Shown: positions 6,144 through 6,574 of the stretch, in pieces
Layout: each line of letters opens with the position of its first letter
Numbering within the stretch: the stretch's first letter is position 1
Assembly (NCBI GenBank): GCA_003566935.1
Contig: PXBM01000139.1
Location: 1 to 6,574, forward strand
Origin: Syntrophomonadaceae bacterium
Lineage (GTDB): Bacteria > Bacillota > Dethiobacteria > DTU022
Length of the DNA: 6,574 nucleotides
Reading direction: 5' to 3'
The notes under the pieces: generated by a model
The model's input: the letters and a program-made list of their open reading frames with translations, nothing else
What the model was told of the DNA's origin: nothing
Databases searched by the model: none
Position numbers and translations under genes: made by a program

Positions 6144-6574
6144 ATCTTTGATAAACCACTTTACCGCCAACCATGGTCAGGTCAACCTGCAGCTCAAGGA
6201 TCCGGGCTGGTTCTACAGTAGAAATGTCTTCTGATAAAACCACCAGGTCTGCCAGCTTCCCGGGGGTAATGCTGCCCTTGATATTTTCTTCAAAACTGCA
6301 GTAAGCTGAACCCATGGTATAAATATAGAGAACTTCGTCCAGGGTCAGGCGCTGCCCGGGGAACCAACCTTCCGGCGGATTGCCATTTTTATCCTGCCTG
6401 GTTATAGCAGCATGAACAGTTTGCAAAGGTTCGAAATTTTCCACGGGACAGTCAGATCCGCAGCCCACAGTTATTCCACTGTCAATTATATCTTTCCAGC
6501 GATAAGTCCAGTGAGCCCGTTCAGACCCCAGGTGACGATCGACCAGGTCAAAATCGGAAGGAACAAAAAGGGGC
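6142..6574 (-). CDS. YtcJ-like amidohydrolase family 3 protein, C-terminal 143 residues (5' end outside window)
   Basis: Metal-dependent hydrolase of the amidohydrolase superfamily (N-acyl-D-amino-acid deacylase/YtcJ branch, PF07969-like). The open frame runs to the window edge, so the Met at 6468 is not the start. Counting from the edge, visible family motifs are LGSERAHWTYRWKDIIDSG (15-33), the active-site strand GCGSDCPVE (37-45) with the catalytic or metal-site Asp at 41, AAITRQ (55-60), a TLDEVLYIYTMGSAY helix (77-91), and the C-terminal beta-sandwich return KGSITPGKLADLVVL (99-113) and VGGKVVY (135-141). The catalytic N-terminal half, with the HxH metal motif, is not visible. The substrate is unknown; members act on amide or imide bonds and many are uncharacterised. 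It sits 12 bases upstream of buk in the same operon, though a metabolic link is not obvious. Confidence 0.9.
   Translation of the reverse strand, partial: PLFVPSDFDLVDRHLGSERAHWTYRWKDIIDSGITVGCGSDCPVENFEPLQTVHAAITRQDKNGNPPEGWFPGQRLTLDEVLYIYTMGSAYCSFEENIKGSITPGKLADLVVLSEDISTVEPARILELQVDLTMVGGKVVYQR

Noticed and set aside
6142..6468. Amidohydrolase read as a complete 108-aa protein starting at 6468
   Set aside because: The same frame continues to the window edge with family motifs (LGSERAHW and onward) upstream of that codon, so it is a truncated view of a longer gene.
1..6574. Frequent ACCAGGTC/CCAGG-like octamers scattered through the window
   Set aside because: They fall inside codons for Leu, Val and Asp (CTG, GAC, GTC) at irregular spacing and reflect codon use rather than a repeat family.

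Overview
All genes in this window lie on the minus strand, so transcription runs from the right-hand end to the left. The content points to an anaerobic or fermentative Firmicute, probably a Clostridia-like lineage. The reasons are a butyrate kinase/phosphotransbutyrylase pair, strong GGAGG-type ribosome binding sites, GTG starts, tightly packed genes and moderate GC content judged by eye. The sequence alone does not fix the genus.

Right-hand block (6574 down to 2355): five genes run head to tail with gaps of 12, 30, 6 and 13 bases, so they look like one operon. They are the C-terminal end of a YtcJ-type amidohydrolase (cut by the window edge), butyrate kinase (buk), phosphate butyryltransferase (ptb), a polytopic membrane protein of about 279 aa and a second membrane protein of 303 aa. 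Buk and Ptb together interconvert an acyl-CoA such as butyryl-CoA, an acyl phosphate and the free acid, with ATP made by substrate-level phosphorylation. The two membrane proteins are unnamed. They are coupled by translation to ptb and to each other, which suggests they are made together with the acid-forming enzymes. The operon promoter lies outside the window.

Left-hand block (2354 down to 1): a 129-base intergenic region carries an extended -10 promoter, a GC-rich palindrome of the kind bound by TetR-family repressors, and a strong Shine-Dalgarno site. It leads into an RND-superfamily efflux permease whose C-terminal part is beyond the window. This transporter has about 250 extra residues in its first periplasmic/extracellular (porter) loop compared with AcrB. 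The extra part appears to contain a second, diverged copy of the docking-subdomain motifs and two Phe/Asp/Gly-rich stretches. This is the most unusual feature of the window.

No RNA genes, insertion sequences, CRISPR arrays or attachment sites were seen. No intergenic gap exceeds 129 bases.
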